Source: Mangifera indica (Eukaryota > Streptophyta > Magnoliopsida > Sapindales > Anacardiaceae). From it: DNA of 64,000 nt. Position 1 is the first letter of the stretch. Each line of letters opens with the position of its first letter. The translations under genes and the position numbers were made by a program. Below are positions 12,851 through 24,914 of the stretch, in pieces. The notes beneath the pieces are model-generated. The model was given only the letters and a program-made list of their open reading frames with translations. It made no database searches and was not told the DNA's origin. Location of the stretch: the NCBI RefSeq assembly GCF_011075055.1, contig NC_058141.1, positions 1,116,001-1,180,000 of the forward strand. Direction: 5' to 3'.

Positions 12851-13779
12851 ACGACTCTCCATCTTGAATATATGAACCTTAAGAAATTGATTAAATAAAA
12901 TGTCATAGAAGGATAAATACAAGACTACCATTTTTCATCATCACATCTCTGAAGGATTGCAAACTGAATATGTGGATATAATGGTAAATCCACTAGATTC
13001 ATGAAGAAATTTAAAAGATAAATTTGAACATCAGATTCAATAATACTCCCAGTGACTCTGTAATTTAGTACAACTCTGCGATATTCAGAATTTTTTCCTG
13101 ATTGACATAATGTGGAAAAGAAAATATTCTCCACATTTTTTTTATAATAATATGCTCCTGTAGTAGCATTATCAGAAGAAAAATTCCGAATTAATATTTT
13201 ATTGTTAATTAAAAACCATCAAACTGACCCCATAAGTATTGTATCATTTTCTAAAGTGAACGTAACTTTCAAAAGTAGTTATCATGGGTGTGAGTAAAAT
13301 TATAGATAAAATAATTTTTGATCAAAAAATGGTTATAATAGAAAATCTCGGTCATATCACCAGAAGTTGATTAAGACTGAAACGAAATAAATAATAATGC
13401 AAAGTAAACTACAAAACAATAGACGTGGTCATAAATATCATTAGTTGTGTACCTATAGTACACACAGACATTGGGTGGATATATATTACGCATCTATATG
13501 AATTAAATTTTTGATAATTTAGATCTTGTTAATCTAATGAATCTTAATGTTTCAAAACTTTTTTCAAGAATAAATTATGAGTCACTTGAATAGTGACATG
13601 AATGCCCAAGATTTTTATAATTAAAATCCATCACATATTATTATTTTGGAGTTATGAATATTATTTTATATTTTATTATTATGTTCTTCTTCCTTTCAAT
13701 ATTTTGTATACGTTATGAGTTACGTAATCTTTAAATGAAAGGAAATGGACTTTAAAATTAAAGCATTGACTTCAAAAAC

Positions 13780-16700
13780 TGATAATAGAGACATGTGTTT
13801 AGTGGATAGTACAACAACGTACACAATCCTCAAGGAAAAGAAATTTTTCTTAACTTTAGAGCACTAATTGAAGCTAAAGTAAATGTTATTTCAAGATCAA
13901 TAAATCTAATTGAAGGCTCTGGAAGAGCCATAATTTTGTTAAAAAATGAGACCAAATTAAACATCAATGATGCATTATATTCAAGTAGATCCAGAAGAAG
14001 TCTATTTAGTTTTGAAGATATAAGAAATAATGGTTATCACATTAAAACTATGAGTAAAAATGGTGCATAATTTATTTATATAACTGGTAATACCTCCGAA
14101 AGAAGACTTATATTAGAAAAAATACCTTTTTATCATTCGGATTATATTATACAATCATAAAGATAATTAAAACTTATGTAGTATCGAATCAAAAGTTCTC
14201 TGATCCAAAAGTATTTATACTTTGACATGATCGTTTAGGTTCTCCAAGATCTGTAATGATGTATAGGACTGTTGAAAATTCACATAGACATGCATTAAAT
14301 AATCATAAGATTTTATTATCTAATGAAAAATTCTACACTACCTATTGTCAACGCAAATTAATGATAAAATCATCTCCTTCCAAAATTAGAGTTAAATCTT
14401 TATCATTCCTATAAAGGATGCAAAAGGACATATGTGGATCTATTCATCTACCAAGTAGGTCATTTCATTATTTTTATGGTCTTAATTAATGTCTCTGCAC
14501 GATGGTCTTATGTTTGTTTATTGCCAACTCAAAATGTTATATTTGTTAAACTGTTAATACAAATTATCAAATTAAAGACACATTTCGTAGATTATTCGAT
14601 CAAGTCAATACAGCGAGATAATGTTGGTGAATTTATATATAAGACACTTGATGATTATTGCATGTCTATAAAGATTGATGTTGAACATCTAGTTTCGCAT
14701 GTCTACACTCAAAATAGATTAATTGAGTCTCTTATCAAACGACTCCAGGTAATTGCACATATCTTATTTCTAAGAACTCAATTACCAACTTTTATGTGGG
14801 AACTTGTTATATTATATGTTGTAACATTAGTTCGTTTACGACCTTCTTTTTATCATTAATATTCTCTATTTTAATTAGTTTTTGATCACCAACCTGATAT
14901 ATCTCATTTGAGAATATTTGATTGTGTTGTATATGTCTTTATTGCGTTTCCTTAATGCACAAAAATAAGACCCTAATATTGTTTGAGAATTTATGTTAGA
15001 TATAATTCACTATCTATTATCAAATATCTGAAACCATTAATATGTGATCTTTTTACTATATGATTTATATATTATCAGTTTAATGAGTCAATATTCCCAC
15101 ATTTAGGGAAAAATAAAACATCTCCTGAAGTTAGACATGAACTTACTTGGTACGTACCTATCATTTTTCATCTAGATCTTTACACATCTTAAAGTGAAAC
15201 TGAAGTGCAGAGGATAATGCTTTTATAAATTATTGTCAATCAAATGTTCGATACATTTGTAAATACGATAAAAGTGACAAGATCACTTGTTTCAGCTGCC
15301 AATGCACCAGTAAGAATTAATATGATTATTGAACTGTCCATTCAAATCTTAACTGATTAATCTACTATACGCTAGAAGCTTGGTAGACCTATTGGATCGA
15401 AAGATACTGTTCCTAAAAAAAGAAAGACAAATAATCAAACAAATATCAATCATGATGATCCTAAAATAAATGAAAAATTCACACTTTTTAATATTCCTTC
15501 AGAAGAGGTTATGATCTCTGAAGAGACTCAAATCTCTGAAGTGGTACAAAATCATAAAGAACAAGAAAACAAAAATATTAAAATATCTTTAAATTATGCT
15601 TATATATGAGAAATGTAAAATCGTGAAACTGTTAACATTGATGATATATTTTTATTTGCAGTAGCTACTGAAATTATGAATGATGATGATTTTAAACCAC
15701 ATACTGTGGCTGAGTACATACAAAAATATGATTAGCCTAAATAGCAATAAACAATTCAAATAGAATTAGTTTCTCTAACAAAACGTTAAGTGTTTGGGTC
15801 TGTAGTTGCAACAACTCAAGACGTACAACCCATTGGATATAAATAGATATTTGTGAGAAAAAAATGAGATTGTTAGATATAAAGTCAGACTTATAACCTA
15901 AGGCTTTTCTTAGAGGTCGGGTATAAACTTTGACAAAACATATGCACCTGTGATAGATATAATCACGTTCAGATATTTAATCAGTTTAATAGTCTTTGAA
16001 GGGTTAGATATCTATCTAATGGATGTAGTTACTACTTATTTATATAAAAACTTAGATACTGAAATTTATATGAAATTGTTTAAAGCAAAAAGAGTCAACT
16101 CAAGAAGCATGTACTCAATTAAATTATAAAGATCATTGTATAGATTAAAACAATCTAGATGAATGTGATACAATCGCTTTGATGAATATTTGAAAAAGAG
16201 GACTATGTGAATGACCTTATATGTCCATGTGTCTTTATCAAAATATCAAAATCGGGATTTGTCACTATGGTAGTTTATGTTGATGATATAAATTTAATTA
16301 AAACTCTTGAAAAACTCTAAAAAACTATTGAATATTTGAAAAAAAAATTGAAATGAAGGATTTGGAAAAAACAAAATATTGTCTTGGCCTACAAATTGAA
16401 CATAATTTAAATGGAATACTTATCTATCAATCAACATATATTGAAAAATTATTAAAACGTTTTAATATGAATAAGGTTTATCCTTTGAACACCCAATGGT
16501 TATTCAGTCTCTTAATTCAAAAAATGATCTATTTTGTCTTAAAGAAGAAGATAAAAAGATATTTAGTCTTAAAGTATCGTATCTTAATGTCATTAGAGTC
16601 TTGTTATATTTGGTCTAATGCATTAGACTAGATATATCCTTCACAGTAAATTTATTAGCCTGATTTAGCTTTGCACCAACTTGTTGCCACTAGAACGGAA

Positions 16701-17240
16701 TCAAACATATACTTTTTTACCTATGTGAGACTAGAGATTTGAGATTATTTTACTCTATCAAATCTCCTAAAAATCTTAGTTTAGTTGAATATGCAAATGT
16801 CGGTTATCTTTCTGACCCCTATAAGGTCTATTTACATACGAGATATATTTTCACTTATAATGACACAACAATATTATGATGCTCTACCAAATAGACTTTG
16901 GTTGTAACATCTTCAAATCCTTCAAAGATTCTAACTCTTCATGAAGCAAGTCAAGAATGTTATGGTTACAATCTTTCATCCATTATATCTGGAATACATG
17001 TAGTCTTCCTTCTACAATAGACACCTTTTTCATATTATATGAAGATAATGCAACATGTATTGTCTGAATTAGAGGTGAATACATCAAAGGAGACATAACC
17101 AAACATATCTCACAAAGTTCTTTAACACTCATGAACTTCAGCAGAGCCAAAAGATTGATGTCAAACAAATAGATTTAATGACAACCTTGTAGATTTGTTA
17201 ATCAAGACATTACCAACATTAATAGTTGAAAAGTTAGTGT
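13780..17240 (+). pseudogene. Copia gag-pol remnant (protease, integrase, RT, RNase H)
   Basis: Fragments in shifting frames follow the copia order. Protease region near 13795: CLVDSTTTYTIL, where the usual active-site DSG reads DST. Gag-pre-integrase near 14220-14440, ending in ICGSIHLPS. Integrase core 14434-14859. Reverse transcriptase about 15870-16640, with TYAPVIDIITFRYLISL and LDIYLMDVVTTYLY, a VDDI-type catalytic region near 16280, and LEKTKYCLGLQIEHNLNGI at 16360. RNase H and C-terminal remnants run to about 17230. Many stops and frameshifts make expression of a polyprotein impossible. The domain order places it with copia, not gypsy, because integrase precedes RT. Confidence 0.85.
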
Positions 17241-17562
17241 ATAACATCAGTATATGACAGCTTAACAAGCAACCAAATTAATCTCAATACAAAGAAGGGG
17301 AGCATTCATCAAAGGGAACATTTATCAAAGGGAGAGAATTTTTTAAGTTTATCACATATTGGACAAAATGTACACTGTACTTTTTTTCCCTTTATTAGAT
17401 TTTGTCCTAGCAAGGTTTTTAATACGACAATTTTAGCATGTCCAACCTCATTTTATAAGACATTAAATAATTATATTCCTTTACTTTGATTTTTATTTCA
17501 CTGAGTTTTTCCTTAGCAGAGTTAATATAATTATCTGAAAGTAGTGAAAATTCAAGAGAAAG

Positions 17563-17677
17563 TGTTATAAATGATGGGTTTTCCACCACGTGAGAGAGAC
17601 TTTAGCCAAAAGATAATGTGAAGATGTTCAATAACCTTGGAAATTTGCTTTGGAAAATGGCCATTATTATAAGCAAA
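17563..17677 (+). repeat. Proximal part of the split copia 3' LTR
   Basis: It starts TGTTATAAATGATGG after a purine-rich tract (AAGAGAAAG), matches the first 108 bp of the 5' LTR and breaks off at ATGGCCATTATTATA. The next bases to the right read, on the minus strand, as gypsy integrase (LPLVEFAY). The break is a deletion junction and not a clean gypsy terminus. Confidence 0.8.
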
Positions 17678-19830
17678 CTCCACCAAGGGCAACATTTCTA
17701 CCCATATAGCTTTATGATCCAAGCAACAAGCTCTCAACATGTCCTCTAAAATTTGATTAACCCTCTCCGTCTATCCATCTGTTTGAGGATAATAGGTTAT
17801 ACTAAATGTCAAATTAGTACCCAAAGATCTTTGGAGACTCTTCCAGAAAGCTGATACAAATCTTATATCACGATCAGATACTATGGTCTTGGGTATCCCA
17901 TGTAATCTAATAATCTCTCCAACATATAATCTCCCGAGTTGATCTGTGATAGCAGTATCTTTGATAGGTAGGAAATGAGCTGACTTGGTTAATCTATCAA
18001 CAATCACCCAAATAACATTACATCCATTCTGAACTCTAGGGAGTCCACTGATGAAGTCCATAGAGATATACTCCCATTTCCATTCTGGAATAGGTAGAGG
18101 CTGAAGCAACCTTAAAGGTCTCTGGTGTTCGACCTTAATTTACTGACAGGTGAGACATCTAGTAACAAACTCACCTATATCATTTTTTATGCCTAACCAC
18201 CAAAAATATCTTTTTAAATCCTGATATATCTTTACACCTTCGGGCTGAGTAGTGTAAAGAGAACTATGAGCCTTTATAAGAATTATCTGTCTTAATTCAG
18301 TTATCTGGGGAATATATACTCAATCTTTGAATTTGAGAATTTCATTCGATATTTGAAAATCTGTCTCGAGACCCTCTTAAACCTTCTGAACTTTATGTTG
18401 ACACCATTCATCTTGTGTCTGAGTCTCTCAAATCTCATCTATGAGAGTGGGTTGAATCTCTAATCTGGCAAGGGCTTTAATCACAAGCTCAATCTGCTCT
18501 TAGTCCATATCTCTCTGAATTTCTCTCTGGACCGTCAATTGTGATATCATCACGTTTCTACTAAGAGCGTTTGTAACCACATTAGCCTTACTTAGATGAT
18601 ATTTAATATCACAGTCATAGTCTTTTATTAACTCGAGTCATCGCCTCTGCCTCATATTTAATTCCTTCTGAGTGAAGAAATATCTGAGGCTCTTATGATC
18701 AATATAAATATTACATTTTATCCCATACAAATAGTGTCTCCAGATTTTCAAAGCAAAAATTATCATTGTTAACTCCAAATCGTGAGTAGAGTATCGGGTT
18801 TCGAATTCTTTCAATTGTCTTGAGGCATATGCTATCACCTTGCCTCGTTGCATCAACACTGCTTTTAAACCATCGTGTGAGGCATCAGTGTATAAATCAT
18901 ACTCAACTCCCTCCTCTGGGAGTGCTAACACAAGAGCAGTAGTCAATATTCTTTTCAATTCTTGGAAGCTTGTCTCACAAGCATTTAACCACTGAAATAG
19001 TGTTGCTTTCTTTATGAGGGTTGTAAGAGGTCTAGCTAATCTGGCAAATCCCTCCACAAACCTCCGGTAATACCCCACCAAACCCAAGAAACTACGAACC
19101 TTCTTAACTATCTTTGGTCTCTGCTATTCGACTATAGCCTCAATCTTATTGAGATCCACAGATATACCCTTTGTTGAAATTACATGCCTCAAAAAGGTAA
19201 CTCTATCTAGCCAAAATTCACATTTCAAGAATTTGGTATATAGTTGTTTCTCTCTTAACCTCTAGAAGGTAAACCTCAAGTGTTACTCATGCTCATCTCG
19301 ACTGCGAGAATACATTAAGATATCATCAATGAATACCATAATAAATTTATCTAGGCAGTCATGGAATACCCTGTTCATCAAATCCATAAATATCGCAGGG
19401 GCATTTGTCAATCCAAATGGCATCACCACAAATACTGCAGGTGAAAGCTATCTTGGGTATATCCTTCTCTGCCAATCTCACCTGGTGATAACCAGATCTC
19501 AAATCTATCTTAGAAAAGACCACAAATCCTTTTAACTGATCAAATAAGTCATCAATCTTGGGTAATGGGTACTTGTTCTTAACTGTGATTTTATTTAGCT
19601 CTCTGTAATCAATGCACATCCTCATTGAGCCATCTTTCTTTTTCACAAATAGGATGAGAGCTCCCCAAGGAGAATGGATCGATCTGATAAAACCATAATC
19701 TAATAACTTTTGAAGTTGCTTTTTCAATTCTTATAACTCGACAGGGGTCATTCGATAGGGTGCTCTTGAAATAGGGGTTGTGTCAGATGTTAACTCTATA
19801 CTAAACTCAACCTATCGCTTGGGAGCGAAT
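17678..19830 (-). pseudogene. Gypsy RT, RNase H and truncated integrase remnant
   Basis: RT: 19727-19359 carries [19 protein letters not shown] and [13 protein letters not shown], then a frameshift. The catalytic region near 19340 reads [16 protein letters not shown]. RNase H: 19087-18638 with [18 protein letters not shown] and [15 protein letters not shown]. Integrase: the zinc finger ends in RCLTCQ with a stop at 18142-18140, and the core at 18109-17771 includes WVIVDRLTKSAHFLPI and HGIPKTIVSDRD. The Gln of the near-universal QTERVNQ motif is a stop at 17773-17771. The frame is lost at about 17678, before the integrase C-terminus. The copy is non-functional. Confidence 0.85.
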
Positions 19831-20255
19831 CTCGATAGCTCACTTGGAAACATATCTGGAAACTCACATACCACTGGCGTCTCATCAATAGTTAGGCCTA
19901 ACTCAACCTTGCTCACTACATGAGCCAAATATCATGTACACCCTTTTTTCAACATTTTACTAGCTTTTAACATACTGATCATTAAAGTCCGGATATGACT
20001 CTCACCAAACTCGAATTGAACTCCAAAGTCCAGGTTAAATCTCACTTTCTTCTTTTTACAATCAATCTCAGCTTCGTATCTCCCCAAAAAGTCTATCCCT
20101 AAAATAATGTCAAAATCTGGCATTTTGAACACAACCAGGTCCACTAGTAATTGTCGACCCTGAATCATAATACTCTGTCCTAGTAGCATCATCTCACTAA
20201 TGATTGACTCCCTATCAGACAACTCAATCATAATCCTCTAGGATATTAAAACGGG

Positions 20256-21450
20256 TTACAACTTTAACCTCTCAAGCAAACTATTGGTTACAAAACAATG
20301 ACTAGCCCCACAATCAACTAAAACATAAATAGGAGTATCAAGATAGAGAATCTGACCTATGACTGCTAATGGATTAGCCTTTGTTGGTCCCTGAGTGATC
20401 GTATAAACTCTAGTTGTAGCCCTTATAATAGGTTGCTGCTGCTCTACTCTCACTAAGGCAGCTGTACAAAAACAAACAATATGTCCAGGCTGACTACATC
20501 TGAAACAAACTGTCTAGTCGATCAGACACTCTATTCTATGTTGTTTTCCACAATTCTAGCAAGCTGGTATCTCATGTCCTCTTTGTTTCTTTCCATTCTT
20601 CCAGTTTTTTTTCATACCTTTGAACTGGAGAGGTCGTTTACCCTTCCTTCTTGCTCTGAAGGAGGGTCTCTCTGTGTTAAAATTGAACCACTACTTATCG
20701 GGAGAACTGGCATGGCAGTAGGAGGTGTAACCTTTTGCCTAGTAGTCTAACCAAACCTCCTCCTCACAAAAACCTCTATCCTTAAAGCTCTATCGAGGGC
20801 CTCTGTATAAGTCCTGGGTGGCTGCGCCCCTGTCATAACATCTCAAGCTATCTTTGGATATAGCCCGTACACAAACTTCTGTATACGTCTTATCTCTGTA
20901 CTAGCTATCTCAGGGGCATACTGGGACAACTAATTAAACTTTGTGGAATATTCTTTTATAGAATCTGTCCTCTACACTAAATTAATAAACTTTTGGGACC
21001 TAATACAAGTAACATTGGTGCCCCTATACTCTGCCTCAAATCGACGCTTGAACTCGGACCATGTCATCTCTGAGACATTAACTGTCTCCCTGACTATGTT
21101 CCACCATATTCTTACCCTTGACTTGAAAAGATAGGTGGCATATCTCACTCTTTTTTGGTCCGTCATGTCAAACAGGGTCATTGCACTCTCTACTAATTCC
21201 AACCACTCTTCAGCTGTTATTGGGTCCTTTGCACTATCAAATTTTTGAGGTTGATGCATACTAAGGAGGTTAAAAATAAGATGCAATTGAGTCCTTACTA
21301 GGGTTGTCGTAGATGCTGAAGTAACCTCTCTTATATCATATCTCTAGGTTGGCAGCGTATGCGCCGGCTCATTTCCCTGTGTCGGAGCACCTCTGTGCTC
21401 TCTCATCATCTTTCTGAAAATCTTTAGCACATCATGTGTACTGAGTGCCC
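20256..21450 (-). pseudogene. Gypsy gag and protease remnant
   Basis: The gag core at 21286-20972 has the retrotransposon-gag phrase FKRRFEAEYRGTNV and an upstream RIWW-type motif. Near 20570-20470 two CCHC knuckles are visible: a second one intact as CFRCSQPGHIVCFC, and a first one (NCGKQHRIEC) interrupted by a stop. A protease-like segment at 20453-20256 contains LVDCGASHCFV, where the active site normally reads DSG or DTG, so the second residue is substituted. A further conserved RVP-type stretch, FDIILGIDFLGRYEAEIDC, lies at about 20130-20060. Stops and frame changes break the frame several times. Confidence 0.8.
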
Positions 21451-21695
21451 CTTAGGGTACCTAGGGGACTGCTCCTTCACTCTGGCTCCTTTGAGAGGGA
21501 TCTACTAGTGTTCAACTCATAGGTCCTGAAAATGAACACATTAGTCTTATGAAACTCAGCAGGTATAAATGAAAACTTAACTTACAATGATCGACTGCGA
21601 GGGTGGTCAGCGTGGCTAGAAGGTATTCTATCTCTATGTTACTTTGGATTACTCTATTTTGTTTTAGAAAACATCTTTTCGGTTCCCAAAATCAT

Positions 21696-21707
21696 GCTCT
21701 GATACCA
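21696..21707 (-). other. Gypsy primer-binding site
   Basis: On the minus strand this reads TGGTATCAGAGC, the standard plant primer-binding sequence complementary to the 3' end of initiator methionine tRNA. It starts four bases after the LTR end, which fixes element orientation and the LTR boundary. Confidence 0.9.
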
Positions 21708-21710
21708 ACT

Positions 21711-23900
21711 TGTAACATTCTTTTCTAGAAGTACTACCTATCGAAGGAGAAATGTTACGAATTAATATCCGGAGCGTCTATTTTTTTCTTTTAAAATACT
21801 TTAAATAAATGCATCACTAAAAGTGTTTAGAAAGTATTCCAAGAAAACTAAAAATCTGGAAGCAAACAAAAGATGTATATACTCATATGAAAACTCATCT
21901 GAAAGCATTTGAAAATATGGAGTAATCATATACAACTATACAATCATCTCAAAAAGGTTAAAAGTCGACAAGAGCATGTCACTGTATGCATACAATATAA
22001 ACCAGAGATAACTTACTCCAACCGGATCTATTTTCGCTGACCTGACCCTGCCTCGCAGCTACCTCGATCACCTATATCTGCAATCATGAAAGAAAAGGAA
22101 GTGAGTGATAAGAACACTCAATAAAGGGAAAGAATTAAGTAAACTATTTCCTTTCCTATTCTAACTCACTCTCGGGACTCAACCTCACTCATAACCCCCA
22201 TAAGAAATCGAGGGGATAATCTAGTTCATGCTTTACTATTTGGGTCATACTTTGTCCCATCTGGTGTCTATTTGATACTTTCTAGAAGCTGACTATAGGA
22301 ATTTAACACTTTCCTAAGCTCAAGCTTTCTTTCTTTCTTTTACTACAACATTTCTGAATCTGAATTAAGCTATACTGCGAGCATACCTTACTCGGGGTCT
22401 ATATCCTACTATGGACTTGTCTTACTGTGGATGTGCCCTACTACGGGTGATATAGTGTAAAGTGTCTCCTTATAATTCATAGCATGCATGCGTGCCTTAT
22501 ATCATACTATTCTTACTTCCATCTAAATCTACACATAACTCACTAGACAATATTCTTAGGACGAGCACTAAATCTTGAGCCCCAAATTCCTTTTTCTTGC
22601 TTTTATTTTTTTGTCTCTCTCCTTTCTTTCATTTCATTTCCTTTCCTTTCTTTTCTTTCCCAAAATCTATGAAATACTGTTCACAGAACAGTCATTTAGC
22701 AGGGTGTCCTTCTTTTTCATACAATTTAATAGCCCAAACAGTTTCTAATTCATACAAGCTATATATCATTGAAAAGAGGATTCAAAGAGCTTTTCAACAA
22801 GCTATAATAACACTCATCATTAATTAGATAGGACAGTCAAAATGTAAGATGAAATCAATGGCAAAAACAACCTCTCCTCTATTTATTTGGTAAAATAGTC
22901 CATTTGGTTCATACAATATTTAATAGTTCAAACGATCTCTAATTCATACAAGTTATATATCAGTGGAAAGAAGATTCAAAGAGCTTTCCAGTAAGCTATA
23001 ATAACATGCATAATTTCTCAAATAAGGCAGTCAAAATGTGAGATGAAATCAGTGGCAAAAACTCTCCCCTGTTTATTTGGTAAAACAGTCCTTTTGGTTT
23101 ATACAATATTTAACAGTCAAAATGTGAGATGAAATCAGTGGCAAAAATAACCTCTCCCCTGTTTATTTGGTAAAACAGTTCGTTTGATTCATACAATATT
23201 CAATAGTCCAATGACATCTAATTCATACAAGCTATATATCATTGGAAAGAAGATTCAAAGGGTTTTCCAACAAGGTATAATAGCACTAATGATTCATTAG
23301 ATAAGACAGCTAAAACATGAGATGAAATCAATGGCAAAACTGTAAATATTATCTAACTCTTTGCCATTAACAAAATCACACACATAGGCACCCCAAATGG
23401 CAAAACAACATTTCTCAACTTCAAGATCATCATTTATAACATAGATCCAAGGAGCCAAAAGCCTAAAACATGCAACATATCAAAGATGATACCTCTTACC
23501 TTATTTCAAACCAATTTTTTTACAAGTTGGCTTTATTTTCCTTGTCTTGCTTTCTTTATCACCAAAATCACCTTAAATCAACACCAGAACATGCTAACAT
23601 ATTCATATAACATGCATCCAATACATATATAGGTAAAGGGAAAAGGAAGAGATCTTTTGGTTACCAAGGCTTTCAAAGTGCTTCATTTTCTTTTCTTTCC
23701 TTACTTGTCTTCCAAAACTCCTTCAAATCCTTCCTTTTTCTTCAAAAAGCGAAGAAAAAGCATGAAGAAGGCTGCCTTTTCTGGAAGGGATGGGAAAATG
23801 ATGGAAAAAAGGTGTAAATGTTGCCTTTTTTGACTTTTCTCTCCATATATAATCTTTATCTTCTTTCTCTTTATCTCTTTTTTTTTTCTTTTTCTTTTTG

Positions 23901-23953
<53 letters not shown>

Positions 23954-24045
23954 ACACCCATACATATATATATTTAAAATGAAAAATATCTCAAAACAGA
24001 GTCAAAAGACATAATTATCCCTGGAACATACCTAAGGATATTACA
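21711..24045 (-). repeat. Gypsy 5' LTR, 2.3 kb, with internal tandem units
   Basis: The LTR has TGTAAT...TTACA ends and is bordered by the primer-binding site on one side and copia LTR sequence on the other. It carries imperfect repeats of about 190 bp between 22680 and 23350, each with CTAATTCATACAAG followed by GCTATATATCATTGGAAAG-like sequence (near 22757, 22949 and 23229). Other features are a polypyrimidine block at 22600-22660, an (AT)n microsatellite at 23905-23950, and paired phrases around 22380-22445 (CTCGGGGTCTATAT, TACTATGGACTTG). Confidence 0.85.
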
Positions 24046-24161
24046 TTCTCCTACTTTCATTTTCTCTTACTCACATCTACTTTATTTATCTTCTTCCCTT
24101 GCTTAAAGTTTACTTTAATTCTAAAATCCTTTACTTGTAATTCTTTATCATATTTATAGCA
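24046..24161 (+). repeat. Distal part of the split copia 3' LTR
   Basis: This segment starts TTCTCCTACTTTCATTTTCT and ends near TATTTATAGCA. It matches the last 115 bp of the copia 5' LTR (11916-12031), including CCTTTACTTGTAATT. It resumes directly after the gypsy LTR terminus at 24045. Confidence 0.8.
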
Positions 24162-24200
24162 TTAGTAATGTTAGGATTACTTTTTTTTAAGTATATATTA

Positions 24201-24905
24201 CATCACAGGACTTATTCCCACTCAAAGAATACTTTTTTTTCCAAGTTTTCCCTATTAAATTTAAAATACTCAAACACCCATTCATTTGTTAAATTTTAGT
24301 GTTATTATCAAAGGTAAAATCGTTATTTAAAAAAGTAAGAAACTACAAATTTATTACATTTTCCTTCTCAGATTTAAAAATATAATAATTTCACTCCACC
24401 CAAGGTTTGAAAAATGATCATTTCTCCTCTAGGTTTTTTTAGCCTCTATTCGATGAATATCTCTTTCTTGGTTGTTGTCGTTCTCCCTCCCAGTTGGATT
24501 CTCTCTCCCTTCCAATCTTGCCTTTCCCTCTTTTGGTCCTAGAAGATAATTCGTCATCTTTGTTTAAGAGATGAGGAGGGCTAGGGGAGGCGGTGACGAA
24601 ACTGAGAGGGAAAGAGAAGCCAATCAGGAGGGAGAACACCGACAACCAAAAAGGAGCTGTTCACCAGAGAAAGGAGAAAAAACCTAAGGGAAAAATTGTC
24701 ATTTTTCAAATCTTGGATAGGGTAAAATTATTAAATTATTAAACTTAAGGAGAAAAATATGATAAATTTTTTTTGTTAAATAACGATTTTACCCCTAATA
24801 GTAATCATACAATTTAGTAGATTGGTTGGTATTTAGGTTTTTTAAAGTCAAGGGAGGGAAACTCAGGAAAAGAGTATTCTTTGGGTGGAAATAAGTCCTT
24901 TGGCC
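24201..24905. mobile_element. Foldback MULE-like miniature element, 9-bp TSD
   Basis: The element is flanked by a perfect 9-bp direct repeat TATATATTA (24192-24200 and 24906-24914), the TSD length of Mutator-like elements. The right end, read inward, is GGCCAAAGGACTTATTTCC; the left end is CATCACAGGACTTATTCCC. Complementarity continues inward for much of each arm, for example TTGGTTGTTGTCGTTCTCCC near 24468 against the complement of GGGAGAACACCGACAACC near 24630. The whole 705 bp could therefore fold into one long imperfect hairpin. It codes for no transposase. Its sister at 54121-57465 shares termini, size (about 710 bp without its insertion) and foldback structure. Confidence 0.75.
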
Positions 24906-24914
24906 TATATATTA

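Larger units (their letters stand above)
17678..24045 (-). mobile_element. Truncated Ty3/gypsy element nested in the copia 3' LTR
   Basis: Read on the minus strand, the order is a full 5' LTR (24045-21711, TGTAATATCC...GTTACA), a primer-binding site TGGTATCAGAGC (21707-21696), gag with zinc knuckles, an aspartic protease-like region, RT, RNase H and integrase. The sequence ends abruptly inside integrase at about 17678, so the integrase C-terminus and 3' LTR are missing. RT-RNase H-integrase order and the QTERVNQ-type motif place it in gypsy. Long LTRs and the RVP_2-like protease suggest a Tekay/Del-like lineage, but this is inference because the chromodomain region is gone. The same LTR family occurs as a solo LTR at 54623-57249. 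Confidence 0.85.
11723..24161 (+). mobile_element. Decayed Ty1/copia element, 3' LTR split by a gypsy insertion
   Basis: The 5' LTR (11723-12031) begins TGTTCTTATAA and ends TTTATAACA. The 3' LTR begins TGTTATAAATG at 17563 and is homologous to the 5' LTR through ...TTTGGAAAATGGCCAT to about 17677. It then stops at gypsy coding sequence and resumes at 24046 with TTCTCCTACTTTC, running to about 24161. Between the LTRs lie a primer-binding-like site (TTAGTATCATTAA just after 12031), a long leader and a heavily stopped gag-pol. The phrase GTCCTAGCAAGGTTTTTAAT near 17400 resembles the conserved 3' internal region I associate with plant copia elements. No target-site duplication is recognisable at the outer ends. 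The element is dead: the open frames are short fragments. Confidence 0.8.

Noticed and set aside
23701..23965. Two overlapping minus-strand ORFs with Tyr-Ile repeats
   Set aside because: They translate the (AT)n microsatellite and polypurine tract inside the gypsy LTR. The similar ORF at 54654-55007 is the same tract in the solo LTR.
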